Shown here in pieces: positions 9,335 to 19,925 of a stretch of DNA of 64,000 nucleotides. The DNA lies in assembly GCA_002470825.1 (NCBI GenBank), contig DKOR01000035.1, positions 154,043 to 218,042 of the forward strand, in the 5' to 3' direction. The DNA is from Thiotrichaceae bacterium UBA7357. Lineage in GTDB: Bacteria; Pseudomonadota; Gammaproteobacteria; Eutrophobiales; Eutrophobiaceae. Numbering within the stretch: position 1 is the first letter of the stretch; the number at the start of each line of letters is the position of its first letter. The notes beneath the pieces were generated by a model that was not told the DNA's origin, ran no database searches, and saw only the letters and a program-made list of their open reading frames with translations. The position numbers and the translations under genes were made by a program.

Positions 9335-10057
9335 ATGATGATGGAGCATACGTCATGTTATATATTGCATCATAGAGATTATCTTGAAAGCAGCCTTATT
9401 CTTGAAATTTTTTCTAGAGAATACGGACGTATTAGTCTTATTGCAAAAGGCGCAAAACGTAATAAAAAAAAACAAGGTCTCAATTATAATTTATATCAAG
9501 AATATCTGATGAAATGGGTCAATAAATCAGAGTTAGGTGTTTTAATTGATACTGAGTTAGCAACAATAATGACTTCAATGAGTCCAAATGAAATTATGAC
9601 GGGCTTCTATATGAATGAAATAATTCTTAGATTATTACATAAGCATGAACCGCACCCAGAATTATTCGACACTTATAATACAACTATAAAAGAATTATCT
9701 AATAACAATACTGATCAAGTACTAATTCGTTATTTCGAAAAAAAATTATTGCAGTCACTAGGATATGGAATGATATTTGATCTGGACTTAAATACAGGGA
9801 AAGAGATAGTCGCCGAGAACAAGTATTACTATAAATTAGATTTTGGCCCTACTTCAAATAGTGATGACAATAAATCAGTAATTCCTATTTCGGGCAAAAC
9901 ATTAATCGACTTGGGCAATGAAACTTTGACAGATATCAAAAATAAAAATGAAGCGAAGATACTTCTACGGTCGCTACTCAATCAGTATTTAGGAGAAAAA
10001 CCACTTGCTAGTAGAAAGCTTTATCAGGAATATATAAAACAAAAACAAACTGTATGA
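9335..10057 (+). CDS. recO: DNA repair protein RecO
   Basis: RecO loads RecA with RecR onto single-stranded DNA in the RecF pathway. The 240-residue protein has the N-terminal OB-fold pattern YILHHRDYLESSLILEIFSR then GRISLIAKGAKR, followed by a helical C-terminal domain. Length and position after era match. Three consecutive ATG-like choices exist (9335, 9338, and the codons after); the first is used here. Sequence divergence is high, as is normal for RecO. Confidence 0.92.
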   Translation: MMMEHTSCYILHHRDYLESSLILEIFSREYGRISLIAKGAKRNKKKQGLNYNLYQEYLMKWVNKSELGVLIDTELATIMTSMSPNEIMTGFYMNEIILRLLHKHEPHPELFDTYNTTIKELSNNNTDQVLIRYFEKKLLQSLGYGMIFDLDLNTGKEIVAENKYYYKLDFGPTSNSDDNKSVIPISGKTLIDLGNETLTDIKNKNEAKILLRSLLNQYLGEKPLASRKLYQEYIKQKQTV

Positions 10058-10118
10058 TATACCTATATGTGGTTTGTCGTTACAATATCACCTCCTATAA
10101 ATACTAAAAATATACTTT

Positions 10119-10850
10119 ATGTTACTTGGTGTAAATATTGATCATATAGCGACGCTACGACAAACTCGAGGTACTCAATATCCTGATCCAGTGTCTGCCG
10201 CATATGTTGCAGAAGAAGCAGGTGCTGATTCTATTACGGTGCATTTACGTGAAGACAGACGTCATATACAAGAAAGAGATGTTCGTTTATTAAACGAAAC
10301 ATTAACAACTCCTATGAATCTTGAAATGGCATTGACAGAAGAAATGATCACAATTGCTGAATCAGTAAAACCGAAGCATTGTTGTTTAGTCCCAGAAAAA
10401 CGTAAAGAACTTACAACTGAAGGTGGCTTAGACGTATTCTCTCAATTGCACAAAATAACTGAAGCTTGTGCACGTCTAAAAGAGGCCAAGATTAGAACTT
10501 CTTTGTTTGTCGATGCTAACGAAAAACAAATTGATGCAGCAGCAGAATCTTTAGTACCTTGTATCGAAATTCATACAGGTCATTATGCAAATGCGATTGA
10601 TGATGATAAAAAAATCCTGGAATTGAATAAAATAATAAAATCAGTTGCATACGCTAGCAATCTTGGTCTTAAGGTTCATGCAGGACATGGTTTAAGTTAT
10701 ACAAATGTAATTGCTATTGCAGCAATCCCTGAATTATTGGAATTAAATATTGGTCATAGTATTATCGCGCGCGCTGTATTAACCGGATTATCCAAAGCGA
10801 TTAGAGAAATGAAAAGAATAATTGCCTCTTCAGTATCACAAAAATATTAA
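10119..10850 (+). CDS. pdxJ: Pyridoxine 5'-phosphate synthase PdxJ
   Basis: PdxJ condenses 1-deoxyxylulose 5-phosphate with 3-amino-2-oxopropyl phosphate to make pyridoxine 5'-phosphate. The 243-residue product starts [17 protein letters not shown], has [12 protein letters not shown] near residue 40, EIHTGHYAN near 150 and a [11 protein letters not shown] phosphate loop near 193, all diagnostic of the family. It follows recO with a 61-base gap, the usual order. No regulatory site was recognised in the gap. Confidence 0.98.
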   Translation: MLLGVNIDHIATLRQTRGTQYPDPVSAAYVAEEAGADSITVHLREDRRHIQERDVRLLNETLTTPMNLEMALTEEMITIAESVKPKHCCLVPEKRKELTTEGGLDVFSQLHKITEACARLKEAKIRTSLFVDANEKQIDAAAESLVPCIEIHTGHYANAIDDDKKILELNKIIKSVAYASNLGLKVHAGHGLSYTNVIAIAAIPELLELNIGHSIIARAVLTGLSKAIREMKRIIASSVSQKY

Positions 10851-10862
10851 TTTACATATCAG

Positions 10863-12437
10863 ATGTCAAATCAATGCACTCAAATCGAAAAAAGACGCAC
10901 CTTTGCTATCATTTCACATCCTGACGCTGGTAAAACAACTATAACGGAACAATTATTAGTGTCTGGCGGTGCTATACAAATGGCTGGAACAGTAAAAGCT
11001 AGAAAATCTGATCGGCACGCCACTTCTGATTGGATGCAGATGGAGAAAGAAAGAGGTATTTCTGTCACTAGCTCTGTCATGCAATTTGAGTACAAAAGTA
11101 AAATCATTAATTTATTAGATACGCCTGGACATGCTGACTTCTCAGAAGACACCTATCGAACCTTAACAGCTGTCGACTCAGCCCTTATGGTTATCGATGT
11201 TGCTAAAGGTGTTGAAGAACGTACTCTGAAATTAATGGAAGTTTGCCGGTTAAGAGACACACCTATAATTACGTTTATTAATAAATTGGATCGTGAAGGA
11301 AAAGAATCAATAGATCTCTTAGATGAAATTGAAAAAGACCTAGGTATCAAATGTGTGCCTTTTACTTGGCCTATAGGAATGGGTGCTAGATTAACTGGAA
11401 TATATAATCTATTAGAAAATACCTTACGCCTATATGATAAAAAAGATGGTGCTATCCATGGGAAACTAATTAATGGATTGCATAGCGATGAAGCAAAAAT
11501 GATACTGGGTGAGCAAATAAAAATAATTGAGGAAGAAATTAATTTAATACAGGGTGTATACGAAAAATTCAATAAAACTGAATTTTTGTTGGGTAGAATA
11601 ACACCTGTTTTTTTTGGAACTGCATTACACAATTTTGGAATTTCAGAATTTTTAGATTGTTTGATTGAACATGCACCTGCACCGCAAATACGCGTTGCTG
11701 AAGAACGAAGAATAAATCCAAATGAAGATGCTCTAAGTGGTTTTGTCTTCAAAATTCAAGCGAATATGGACCCGTCACATCGTGACAGAATCGCATTTCT
11801 ACGTTTATGCTCAGGAAGCTATCAGCGTGGAATGAAAGTCCACCATGTAAGATTGGGTCGTGACATCCAAATTTCAAATGCATTAACATTTATGGCAGGA
11901 AATCGTGAGCAAGCAGAAGCAGCTTGGCCGGGGGATGTAATTGGCCTACATAATCATGGAACTATTCAAGTTGGAGACACTTTTACCCAAGGAGAAAAGT
12001 TAAATTTCACAGGAATACCCCATTTTGCTCCTGAGTTATTTAGGCGTGTACAATTACGAGATCCATTAAAGTTGAAGGCATTGCAAAAAGGTTTAACACA
12101 ATTAGGTGAAGAGGGCGCCACTCAAGTATTCAGACCTAAAAATAGAAATGATTTAATTCTTGGTGCTGTGGGGATACTACAATTTGACGTCGTTGCTTGG
12201 CGTCTAAAAGAAGAGTATGGCGTAGAATGTTCATATGACAATATTCCGATTATAGCTGCTCGCTGGGTTGAGTGTGCCGATGAAAAAATACTTGAGGAAT
12301 TCTATAAAAAAGCTAGTGATAATCTTGCTTTAGATGGTGGAGAACATTTAACGTATTTAGCACCATCCATGGTTAATTTGAACTTAACCATGGAACGCTG
12401 GCCTGACATTATGTTTTATGAAACAAGAGAACACTAA
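10863..12437 (+). CDS. prfC: Peptide chain release factor 3 (RF3)
   Basis: RF3 is a GTPase that recycles RF1/RF2 from the ribosome after termination. The 524 residues begin [16 protein letters not shown] (P-loop near 18-25), with [16 protein letters not shown] (G3) and FINKLDREG (G4). The [20 protein letters not shown] segment is typical of RF3. Length agrees with the family (529 in E. coli). It begins 13 bases after pdxJ and is convergent with rne. An 11-bp inverted repeat lies near its 3' end. Confidence 0.98.
   Translation: MSNQCTQIEKRRTFAIISHPDAGKTTITEQLLVSGGAIQMAGTVKARKSDRHATSDWMQMEKERGISVTSSVMQFEYKSKIINLLDTPGHADFSEDTYRTLTAVDSALMVIDVAKGVEERTLKLMEVCRLRDTPIITFINKLDREGKESIDLLDEIEKDLGIKCVPFTWPIGMGARLTGIYNLLENTLRLYDKKDGAIHGKLINGLHSDEAKMILGEQIKIIEEEINLIQGVYEKFNKTEFLLGRITPVFFGTALHNFGISEFLDCLIEHAPAPQIRVAEERRINPNEDALSGFVFKIQANMDPSHRDRIAFLRLCSGSYQRGMKVHHVRLGRDIQISNALTFMAGNREQAEAAWPGDVIGLHNHGTIQVGDTFTQGEKLNFTGIPHFAPELFRRVQLRDPLKLKALQKGLTQLGEEGATQVFRPKNRNDLILGAVGILQFDVVAWRLKEEYGVECSYDNIPIIAARWVECADEKILEEFYKKASDNLALDGGEHLTYLAPSMVNLNLTMERWPDIMFYETREH
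12366..12394 (+). repeat. 11-bp inverted repeat near the 3' end of prfC
   Basis: TCCATGGTTAA at 12366-12376 is matched by TTAACCATGGA at 12384-12394 around a 7-base loop. It falls in codons about 502-511 of prfC, roughly 45 bases before the stop. No U-tract follows directly, so it is not a standard terminator. Confidence 0.8.
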
Positions 12438-12489
12438 AGATAAAAAAGTTCTCCATATGCTTTAACATTGATGCTTTCATACCTTTTCT

Positions 12490-14898
12490 TTATGAACTTG
12501 AATCATTGTTTTGGGAATTACGATTAATGTCCGTTTTATTAATATCGCTTGTATCATCCCGTATTGTTCTATCTGAAGCGGTGTCAGGATTTATCACCGT
12601 TACCTCATTATCTTCGTGAGTCTCTCTTGTACTTGTGAGTTCAATCTCAGGTTGCTTTTTTGTTAAGTCATTTTCTATGGGGTTAGTCGATTCATTTATT
12701 AAATTTTGTGTTTGATAATTCTTACTGCTCTGTTGCTGTATATTGTCACCAGAATCTTCAATATTATTAGTGACTGGTTGAGAAGCCATCTTATTTACAT
12801 TAACATCAGGCTGATTAACATCTTCAGAGTTATTGTTTTTTGTAAGGCTTCTATTTTCTTGACCACTCACAGTGTTACTTACATCATCTTGCTTACGCCT
12901 ACGACCACCACGTCGGCCTCGTCTAGATCCGGAATTTAGATTCTTTTTTGTTGCATCCGTATTAGTAATTTCGCTATCGAAATTCTTGTCATTATTTTTT
13001 TGCTGATTTTTATTTCGCTCAGAATTATTTGAATCTAGAGTCGAATTACGTCGTTGCTTGCTATTTATACTTGAATTACGTCGCTGTTGATTATTTGTAT
13101 TATTACGTCTTGGTCGATCACGATTGGCATTAGTATTACGATTATTTCGTGATCGATTATTTTGACGAGGACTATTTGACGCGGCCAGCTTTTTATTTTG
13201 AAATATACGAAATAAGTTACCAAGAAATTTAGTTAAAAAATCATTTGGCTTATTTTTTGTACTTGCAACAGGAACAGGTACTGAGGGTACGAATTGTTTT
13301 ACAACTGGTTGCTCTACTCGAGGTTTCTTATGAGTGCTGACAAGGTTATTGATGATGTTGCTGTTTTCATCTGATTGAATTTTGTAGCTAGATTGTTGGT
13401 TTTCAACTTGTTTAATATCTGACAACCGAACACGCTGCACAGAGTATTGAGGTGTAACCATCATTGGTTCTGGAATCACTAAAACTTCAACATCAAGTCT
13501 ATGTTGTACTTCGCTGATATGCTGTCGTTTTTCATTCAATAAAAATGTAGCTGCATCAACAGGCACTCTCACAATGATCTTAGCAGTCATATCTTTCATC
13601 GCTTCTTCTTCGATGATGCGTAGTACTGACAGAGACAATGACTCTACATCTCTAATAGTTCCTTGACCATCACATCGAGGACAGGGCGTATGACTAGACT
13701 CTCCTAAGGATGGCCTTAATCTCTGACGCGACATTTCAAGAAGCCCAAAACGAGAAATCCTGCCAACTTGAACTCGAGCACGATCCATACGCAAACTTTC
13801 ACGCATAGCGTTTTCGACTTCACGTTGATTGCGAGAGTTCAGCATATCAATAAAATCTATAACTATTAGGCCGCCGATATCACGAAGTCTAAGTTGTCGT
13901 CCTATTTCTTCAGCAGCTTCTTTGTTGGTGTTAAATGCTGTTTCTTCTATATCGCTGCCTTTAGTTGCTCTTGCAGAATTAATATCTATAGAAATCAATG
14001 CTTCTGTATGGTCGATGATAACAGCACCACCAGAAGGCAAACGGACTTCTCTAGAGAACGCAGTTTCTATTTGATATTCGATTTGATAACGGGTAAAAAG
14101 AGGGTCACTGTCCTTGTAGAGTTTTAATTTTTCAAGGTTATGCGGCATAACCTGCGTCATAAAATCGTGACAACGCTTATGTACTTCAGCATCATCTATC
14201 CATATCTCATTAATATCTTTACGTAAGTAATCACGAATAGCACGAATAATAACCTCACTTTCCTGGTATATTAGGAAAGTCGCCGGCCGTTCCATAGCTG
14301 CCGAGCTTATTGCTCCCCAAAGTTGTGATAAATAATCCAAATCCCATTGAAGTTCTTCTGATGATTTGCCAACGCCCGCAGTTCTCAAAATCAGTCCCAT
14401 ACCTTCCGGGACAGTGAGTCCACTCATAGCATCGCGTGCTTCGGCTCGGTCACTACCCTCAATTTGTCTCGAGACACCACCTGCACGAGGATTATTTGGC
14501 ATTAACACTAAATAGCGACCGGCAAGACTGACGAAAGTAGTTAGTGCAGCGCCCTTATTGCCACGCTCCTCTTTTTCGATTTGAACAATGAATTCCTGTC
14601 CCTCTTCAATGGCATCACTAATACCAATTCTACCAACTCGAGGTTTGTCAGCTTTTTCAGATTTAAACAAGATACGCGCTATTTCTTTGAACGGCAGAAA
14701 ACCATGACGTTCAGCACCATAATCAACAAACGCAGCTTCTAAACTTGGTTCAATCCTAATAATTCTAGCTTTATAAATATTTGATTTTTTTTGCTCTCGA
14801 TCGGGTGATTCTATGTCGAGATCGTATAATCTTTGTCCATCTACAAGTGCAACACGCACCTCTTCTGGCTGAGTTGCGTTGATCAGCATACGTTTCAT
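12490..14898 (-). CDS. rne: Ribonuclease E (short form)
   Basis: RNase E is the main endonuclease of mRNA decay and rRNA/tRNA maturation and scaffolds the degradosome. The catalytic half (about residues 1-510) has an S1 domain near 35-125, the metal-binding aspartates in LISIDINSA and IVIDFIDM, and the zinc-link CPRCDGQGT. The C-terminal half (about 510-802) is low-complexity, rich in Asn, Arg, Ser and Gln, with a [13 protein letters not shown] arginine patch that may bind RNA. At 802 residues it is shorter than E. coli RNase E (1061). The start has AAGGA nine bases upstream. Confidence 0.96.
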   Translation of the reverse strand: MKRMLINATQPEEVRVALVDGQRLYDLDIESPDREQKKSNIYKARIIRIEPSLEAAFVDYGAERHGFLPFKEIARILFKSEKADKPRVGRIGISDAIEEGQEFIVQIEKEERGNKGAALTTFVSLAGRYLVLMPNNPRAGGVSRQIEGSDRAEARDAMSGLTVPEGMGLILRTAGVGKSSEELQWDLDYLSQLWGAISSAAMERPATFLIYQESEVIIRAIRDYLRKDINEIWIDDAEVHKRCHDFMTQVMPHNLEKLKLYKDSDPLFTRYQIEYQIETAFSREVRLPSGGAVIIDHTEALISIDINSARATKGSDIEETAFNTNKEAAEEIGRQLRLRDIGGLIVIDFIDMLNSRNQREVENAMRESLRMDRARVQVGRISRFGLLEMSRQRLRPSLGESSHTPCPRCDGQGTIRDVESLSLSVLRIIEEEAMKDMTAKIIVRVPVDAATFLLNEKRQHISEVQHRLDVEVLVIPEPMMVTPQYSVQRVRLSDIKQVENQQSSYKIQSDENSNIINNLVSTHKKPRVEQPVVKQFVPSVPVPVASTKNKPNDFLTKFLGNLFRIFQNKKLAASNSPRQNNRSRNNRNTNANRDRPRRNNTNNQQRRNSSINSKQRRNSTLDSNNSERNKNQQKNNDKNFDSEITNTDATKKNLNSGSRRGRRGGRRRKQDDVSNTVSGQENRSLTKNNNSEDVNQPDVNVNKMASQPVTNNIEDSGDNIQQQSSKNYQTQNLINESTNPIENDLTKKQPEIELTSTRETHEDNEVTVINPDTASDRTIRDDTSDINKTDINRNSQNNDSSS

Positions 14899-15355
14899 TA
14901 TTGTTATTCCTTAAGCCTCGCTCTACCATCTTTGTATGAAACACAAGACTGCCTAATCAAATCTTATTTCCATACGCAGGGAGCGCTGACACAAATTTTT
15001 GCTCATTTTGTTTGGGTTGAGCACGATTACAACCCTGTGTTTCTGATTATCATGTGTCCATACTAGTACGGATACTTTCAGATAAAATCACCAAACATCA
15101 CCTATGACATACTACGTTTCGCTACAAATTCTTAAACAATCTATACAATGTGGATATTGTTAATATATTCTTTTCTAATGACATATCTTAGTTTTATCAT
15201 CGATGCCATCTAATAATCAAACCTTATCACTAGCTCTTTGCGGTTTTGTGTATCTTAATATAAATATGAACTGTGATAAGCCATAATTTCAATTTAGTGT
15301 TTGATATGGTTAATATAGCAATCTTGCCGCTGTACAGCAATAAAATGAGTAATAA
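14899..15355. promoter_or_regulatory. 457-bp divergent region between rne and rluC
   Basis: No credible gene is visible. It holds the promoters of rne (minus) and rluC (plus). In other gammaproteobacteria the same divergent spacing encodes a long rne 5' leader used for autoregulation by RNase E; that function is inferred here from position and length only. I could not identify the leader hairpin by eye. Confidence 0.5.
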
Positions 15356-16306
15356 ATGAATCAAATCCATACAAAAAAAATCAATTCAAAACATATAGTT
15401 ATAACTTTAGACAATGCGGGGCAACGAATTGATAATTTTCTTATTAGGTACTTAGGTAAAATTCCTAAATCTCGCATATACCAAATGCTGAGAAAAGGTG
15501 AGGTTAGAATCAACAGTGGAAGGATTAAACAGACTTATAAATTAGTCGAAGGCGATATTTTACGTGTCCCGCCGGTTTATCTTGATGAACAAAGACAAAT
15601 TATCCCTTCACATTTATTGCGACAAAGAATATTGGACTCTATTATTTTTGAGGATGAAGGTTTAATTATTATCAATAAGCCCGCTGGGTTCGTTGTTCAC
15701 AGCGGCAGCGGCCAATCTTATGGTATAATAGAGACCTTTAGAGCCATAGATGATTGCTATAAGAACCTAGAATTGGTTCATCGTTTGGACAAAGATACTT
15801 CAGGATGTCTTATGTTGGCCAAAAGTATTCCTATATTGAGACAATTACATTCAGCGATGAATAATGACGAAATTGAAAAATCTTATTCTGCACTCTTAGC
15901 CGGTCGAATTGCTGACAATAAAATCACAATTGACACTCCATTACGTAAAGCCAATACAAAATTGGGTGAGCGCATGGTTATAATTGCCGAAAATGGGAAG
16001 CCGGCTATGACTAAGCTTTCTCGTGAGCGAATTTTTCAGTCAGCTACTCTTGTCAACATAAAATTAATTACTGGCCGTACTCATCAAATTCGTGTGCATG
16101 CCGCTTCAATCGATCACCCTGTAATTGGCGACATTAAATATGGTAATCGGATCATAAATCGAGAATACAAAAAACAAGGCTTAAAGCGAATGTTTCTGCA
16201 CGCAAAAACTTTAAAACTCAGGTCACCGGCCAGTAACAAACACCTGACCATAGATGCTCCTCTTGAACCTGTATTGTGTGAATTCTTGGAACAACTGGCT
16301 AATTAA
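15356..16306 (+). CDS. rluC: 23S rRNA pseudouridine synthase RluC
   Basis: RluC makes pseudouridine at three positions in 23S rRNA (955, 2504 and 2580 in E. coli). The 316-residue protein has an N-terminal S4 RNA-binding domain (RIDNFLIRYL then KGEVRINSGRIKQTYKLVEGD), the catalytic motif VHRLDKDTSGCLMLAK with the active aspartate, and GRTHQIRVHAA. Its divergent position next to rne is the normal place for rluC, which favours RluC over RluD. Length fits (319 in E. coli). Confidence 0.95.
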   Translation: MNQIHTKKINSKHIVITLDNAGQRIDNFLIRYLGKIPKSRIYQMLRKGEVRINSGRIKQTYKLVEGDILRVPPVYLDEQRQIIPSHLLRQRILDSIIFEDEGLIIINKPAGFVVHSGSGQSYGIIETFRAIDDCYKNLELVHRLDKDTSGCLMLAKSIPILRQLHSAMNNDEIEKSYSALLAGRIADNKITIDTPLRKANTKLGERMVIIAENGKPAMTKLSRERIFQSATLVNIKLITGRTHQIRVHAASIDHPVIGDIKYGNRIINREYKKQGLKRMFLHAKTLKLRSPASNKHLTIDAPLEPVLCEFLEQLAN

Positions 16307-16440
16307 AATAAGATACAACAAACAACGACTATTGAAGTCTGACGTTAGGGATATAGGTAATAAAATATAAATATAAAGGGCAATATTAATAAAACATCCG
16401 GATTACTAAAATTATAAAATAGATTAACTAAATAGCGCAT

Positions 16441-17388
16441 ATGACTGATATAAAAGAAAACAATGAATCAAGTAAATTTGAAGAAGCACTGATTGGCGGA
16501 TTTGCAAAAGAGGCCTTAACTGAACAACGTCGAAATCGACGTTGGGGTATTTTCTTCAAAATGTTGTTTGTACTATATTTATCTATATTTTCGATTATCT
16601 ACATTTTCAATAATTTAGAGGTCGGGAATTTTGGTAGTGGTAAGCATTCTGCATTAATAGAGATCAATGGTGTTATTGCCGCTAATACAGAGGCAAGGGC
16701 CGACTATGTTATTACTGGTTTGAGAAGAGCATTTGAGGATGAAAATACACAGGGAATTATATTACGTATCAATAGTCCCGGTGGTAGTCCAGTTCAGGCT
16801 GGTTACATCAATGATGAAATAATTCGTTTGAGAGCAAAACATCAAAATATTCCTGTATATGCTGTTATCACTGATATGTGTGCCTCCGGTGGATATTACA
16901 TCGCCTCGGCGGCAGATAAAATATATGCGAACAAGGCGAGTATTGTCGGATCAATAGGCGTCGTAATGGCCGGGTTTGGATTTGTCGAGACAATTGAAAA
17001 ACTAGGTATTGAACGCCGCTTACTACATGCTGGAGATAATAAAGGCTTTATGGACCCATTTCGGCCACTTAAAGCAGCTGAAACGATACACATACAAGGA
17101 CTATTGAATGAAATTCATCAACAGTTCATCGATGTAGTCAAGCAAGGCAGAGGTGACCGATTAAAAGATGATGAAACATTGTTTTCAGGGCTCATTTGGA
17201 CTGGAAAAGAGTCTATCAAGCTTGGGCTAGTCGATGAATTAGCAAGTGCTAGCCAAATAGCTCGTGATGTAATTGGTGCTGAAGATATAATCGATTATAC
17301 AAAGCGCGAAAACTATCTCGACCAATTTTCAAAAAAAATCGGCTCAGCTATGCTGCAAAGTATGAATGATTCTATTAGATTACAGTAA
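16441..17388 (+). CDS. sppA: Signal peptide peptidase SppA, short form (S49 family)
   Basis: A membrane-anchored serine peptidase that degrades cleaved signal peptides. The 315 residues have one membrane segment near 39-59, then INSPGGSPVQ, the DMCASGGYYIASAADKI block carrying the nucleophilic serine, and VGSIGVVM, all S49 hallmarks. It is the short bacterial type rather than the 600-residue E. coli double-domain form. The order rluC-sppA-maf is usual. It ends 3 bases from the convergent maf gene with no visible terminator between. Confidence 0.92.
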   Translation: MTDIKENNESSKFEEALIGGFAKEALTEQRRNRRWGIFFKMLFVLYLSIFSIIYIFNNLEVGNFGSGKHSALIEINGVIAANTEARADYVITGLRRAFEDENTQGIILRINSPGGSPVQAGYINDEIIRLRAKHQNIPVYAVITDMCASGGYYIASAADKIYANKASIVGSIGVVMAGFGFVETIEKLGIERRLLHAGDNKGFMDPFRPLKAAETIHIQGLLNEIHQQFIDVVKQGRGDRLKDDETLFSGLIWTGKESIKLGLVDELASASQIARDVIGAEDIIDYTKRENYLDQFSKKIGSAMLQSMNDSIRLQ

Positions 17389-17391
17389 TTA

Positions 17392-17976
17392 TTACGGGAT
17401 TTTCACTCCTAAATTTCTTAACATTTGACAAAGCCGTATTAGAGGTAACCCAACCAATGCGGTTGGATCCTCTCCTTCCATTTTTGACATCAAGCTGATC
17501 CCAAGCCTTTCAGACATAAAACTGCCTACGCAACTGTATGGTTGTTCTTTATGCAAATAATCTTCAATTTCTTGTTCTTCTAGTCTTCTGAAACATACTC
17601 GAAATGAAATGACATCTTTTTCACTTTTGTCTTTACTGTAATTCATCACGCAAAGACCAGTATAGAAAGTCATGGTATTGTTACTCATAGCCATTAACTG
17701 TTGTTTTGCATTTTCATAATCACCAGGTTTCCCCAATATCACACCATCGCATTCTAGTGCCTGGTCTGAACCTATCACGATCGAATTAAAGTGTTTTTTT
17801 GCAACATTTTTTGCCTTTGACTCAGCTAATCTTAAAACGTAATTTTCAATCGGTTCTCCATCGATATGTTGCTCGTCAATATTCGGTGATTCAATCGAAA
17901 ATTCAAGTTGAAGGCGCTCCATTAGCATTTTTCGATAGGGTGATGATGAAGCAAGTATTATTGTATTTGAACTGAT
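17392..17976 (-). CDS. maf: Maf family nucleotide pyrophosphatase, apparently starting at ATC
   Basis: Maf/YceF proteins hydrolyse non-canonical or methylated nucleoside triphosphates. Family homology starts with IILASSSPYRKMLMERL, which lies upstream of the first conventional start (ATG at 17928). Sixteen codons further up, an ATC at 17976-17974 follows AAGGAG by 7 bases. No ATG, GTG or TTG is in frame for about 12 codons above it. This gives 194 residues, the normal length. Other family motifs are IVIGSDQALECDGVILGKP and PYSCVGSFMSE. It lies between sppA and yceD, the standard position. A sequencing error at the start codon is possible. Confidence 0.85.
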   Translation of the reverse strand: MSSNTIILASSSPYRKMLMERLQLEFSIESPNIDEQHIDGEPIENYVLRLAESKAKNVAKKHFNSIVIGSDQALECDGVILGKPGDYENAKQQLMAMSNNTMTFYTGLCVMNYSKDKSEKDVISFRVCFRRLEEQEIEDYLHKEQPYSCVGSFMSERLGISLMSKMEGEDPTALVGLPLIRLCQMLRNLGVKIP

Positions 17977-18113
17977 GTAATATCTCCTTGAATACGATTT
18001 ACGCTTACATTTTGGTTAAATTTAAATAAATATCAAATAAGTCAGCTATTTAATAAATATATAACGATATAATTTTGACAGTTTAAACGTCTATCGATAA
18101 TATTCGCCGCCTG

Positions 18114-18626
18114 ATGACGTCTGACCTGCCGCAATCTATTAACCCATTGTGTCTAGCAAAGACCAGAGATGCAATTGTAGGTAAAATAAAACTTAACTCA
18201 CTGTCGCGCACAAAGACAGTTTTGATGAATGAGGAAGGAGAACTAAAATACAGTCTGAAATTTGACTTTGATAAATCAGGTGTATGCATTATTGAGTGTG
18301 AAATTGAGACTGAACTAATCCTTGAATGTCAAAGATGCTTTAAACCACTTGAATTTAATGTTCGGAATATTTCTTTACTCGGCATTATTGGTAAAGGAAA
18401 AGAGTTGGGAACTTTAGCAAAAGAATATGAGCCATTAGAATTAGATGAAGACGGTGAGACTACTGTTGAGGAACTGATTGAAGAAGAATTGTTATTATCA
18501 ATTCCTCTTTCAGTACTTCATCCATTAGATAAATGTGCAGGAACAAATGATTTAGATAAAATTAATGTAGAGGCAAAGGTAAGACCTTTTTCAGGTTTAG
18601 CGGTGTTAATAAATGGCAAAGATTGA
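18114..18626 (+). CDS. yceD: YceD/DUF177 family protein (23S rRNA accumulation protein)
   Basis: A 170-residue acidic protein of the YceD/DUF177 family, which is linked to 23S rRNA accumulation and is nearly always encoded just before rpmF. Visible features are the ELILECQRCFKPLEF region in the middle and the C-terminal motif PLSVLHPLDKCAG, followed by VRPFSGLAVL. It starts the fatty-acid/ribosomal protein operon. The ATG at 18114 gives the family length. Confidence 0.92.
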   Translation: MTSDLPQSINPLCLAKTRDAIVGKIKLNSLSRTKTVLMNEEGELKYSLKFDFDKSGVCIIECEIETELILECQRCFKPLEFNVRNISLLGIIGKGKELGTLAKEYEPLELDEDGETTVEELIEEELLLSIPLSVLHPLDKCAGTNDLDKINVEAKVRPFSGLAVLINGKD

Positions 18627-18652
18627 TCAATACATTTAGGAGATAAATAGCT

Positions 18653-18838
18653 ATGGCTGTTCAAAAATCGAAGAAATCAACCTCTAGACGTAATATGCGA
18701 CGTTCACATGATGCTTTGAGTTCTGCTACAACGTCAATAGAACCAACATCAGGTAAAGTACATCTTCGTCACAATATCTGTTCAGACGGTTATTACCGAG
18801 GCAATAAGGTTATCGAGGTTAAGGGAGATCAGGAATAA
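18653..18838 (+). CDS. rpmF: 50S ribosomal protein L32
   Basis: A 61-residue basic protein. The N-terminus [20 protein letters not shown] matches the L32 consensus closely, and the end reads [15 protein letters not shown]. It lacks the paired zinc cysteines found in some other bacteria, as is usual for gammaproteobacterial L32. A TTAGGAG sequence lies upstream. It is cotranscribed with yceD and plsX. Confidence 0.98.
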   Translation: MAVQKSKKSTSRRNMRRSHDALSSATTSIEPTSGKVHLRHNICSDGYYRGNKVIEVKGDQE

Positions 18839-18865
18839 TTGGTCTAAAATAAAATCAAAAAGCTT

Positions 18866-18890
18866 TCCAGGGCTTAATTATCGCTCTGGA
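18866..18890 (+). promoter_or_regulatory. Hairpin overlapping the plsX ribosome-binding site
   Basis: TCCAGGGC (18866-18873) can pair with GCTCTGGA (18883-18890), 8 bp including one G-U pair, with a 9-base loop. The 3' arm holds the only GGA near the plsX ATG (18897), so the stem could limit plsX translation. Predicted by eye; no folding calculation was run. Confidence 0.45.
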
Positions 18891-18896
18891 TAATTT

Positions 18897-19925
18897 ATGT
18901 CTTCAAAAACAACAATAGCACTCGATGCAATGGGTGGTGATTTTGGTCCTTCTGAAATTGTCCCTGCCGCACTTTTTGCACTAAAGAAATATAATAATCT
19001 TCATCTAGTACTCGTTGGCAAAGAAAATCCTTTGAGAGATGAGTTAAAAAAAAATAACGCAAACAAGCATGAGCGAATTGAATTAATTCATGCACCTGAA
19101 GAAGTTGAAATGCATGAGTCTCCTTCACAGACTTTGCGTAATAAAAAAATGTCATCCATGCGAATAGCTATAGAACAAGTGAGAGATGGGCAGGCTGCAG
19201 CTTGTGTCAGCGCGGGTAATACAGGTGCCTTGATGGCAACGTCTCGATTTATTTTGAAAATGTTACCGGGTATGGACCGTCCGGCTATCTGCACCACCTT
19301 GCCTGGTAAAAACGGACATACTCATGTTCTTGATCTAGGAGCCAATGTTGACTCAAGTTCTGAACAATTATTCCAATTCGCCATAATGGGTGCTGAACTT
19401 GCAAGTGCTGTTGAGGAAACAGAAAATCCAACAATTGCATTGCTAAACGTGGGTGAGGAAGAAATCAAAGGCAATGACCGTGTAAAACAAGCAGCAACTT
19501 TACTTTCAGAAAGTCATTTAAATTACGTTGGATTTGTAGAAGGGACTGATTTGTACACCGGTGATGTAGACGTAATAGTTTGTGATGGATTCGTTGGTAA
19601 TATTGCATTGAAAGCAAGTGAAGGCCTGGCTGAGTTTCTCCAACATCATGCAACAGCCGAATTTAAAAGCAGTGTATATGCTAAATGTGCAGCAATCGTC
19701 GCTATGCCCGTTTTAAAAGCATTAAAACAAAAAATTGATCCAAAACAATACAATGGTGCGTCACTACTCGGGTTACGTGGCATCGTAATCAAAAGTCATG
19801 GTGGTGCGGATAGAATATCATTCGCAACTGCAATTGATGAGGCCATCGTCGAAGTTGAGAATAACATACCGGAAAAAATAAATAAAAAATTGGAACAATT
19901 ACTAATTGATAGGCAAAGCCTCTAG
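18897..19925 (+). CDS. plsX: Phosphate acyltransferase PlsX
   Basis: PlsX converts acyl-ACP and phosphate to acyl-phosphate for phospholipid synthesis. The 342 residues start with [12 protein letters not shown], a fixed PlsX signature, and include [36 protein letters not shown] and [13 protein letters not shown] [10 protein letters not shown]. It follows rpmF by 58 bases and overlaps fabH by one base (TAG/GTG). Length and motifs are as expected. Confidence 0.98.
   Translation: MSSKTTIALDAMGGDFGPSEIVPAALFALKKYNNLHLVLVGKENPLRDELKKNNANKHERIELIHAPEEVEMHESPSQTLRNKKMSSMRIAIEQVRDGQAAACVSAGNTGALMATSRFILKMLPGMDRPAICTTLPGKNGHTHVLDLGANVDSSSEQLFQFAIMGAELASAVEETENPTIALLNVGEEEIKGNDRVKQAATLLSESHLNYVGFVEGTDLYTGDVDVIVCDGFVGNIALKASEGLAEFLQHHATAEFKSSVYAKCAAIVAMPVLKALKQKIDPKQYNGASLLGLRGIVIKSHGGADRISFATAIDEAIVEVENNIPEKINKKLEQLLIDRQSL

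Noticed and set aside
11153..11752. 199-codon minus-strand frame inside prfC
   Set aside because: It is antisense to the conserved GTPase gene and has no motif of its own.
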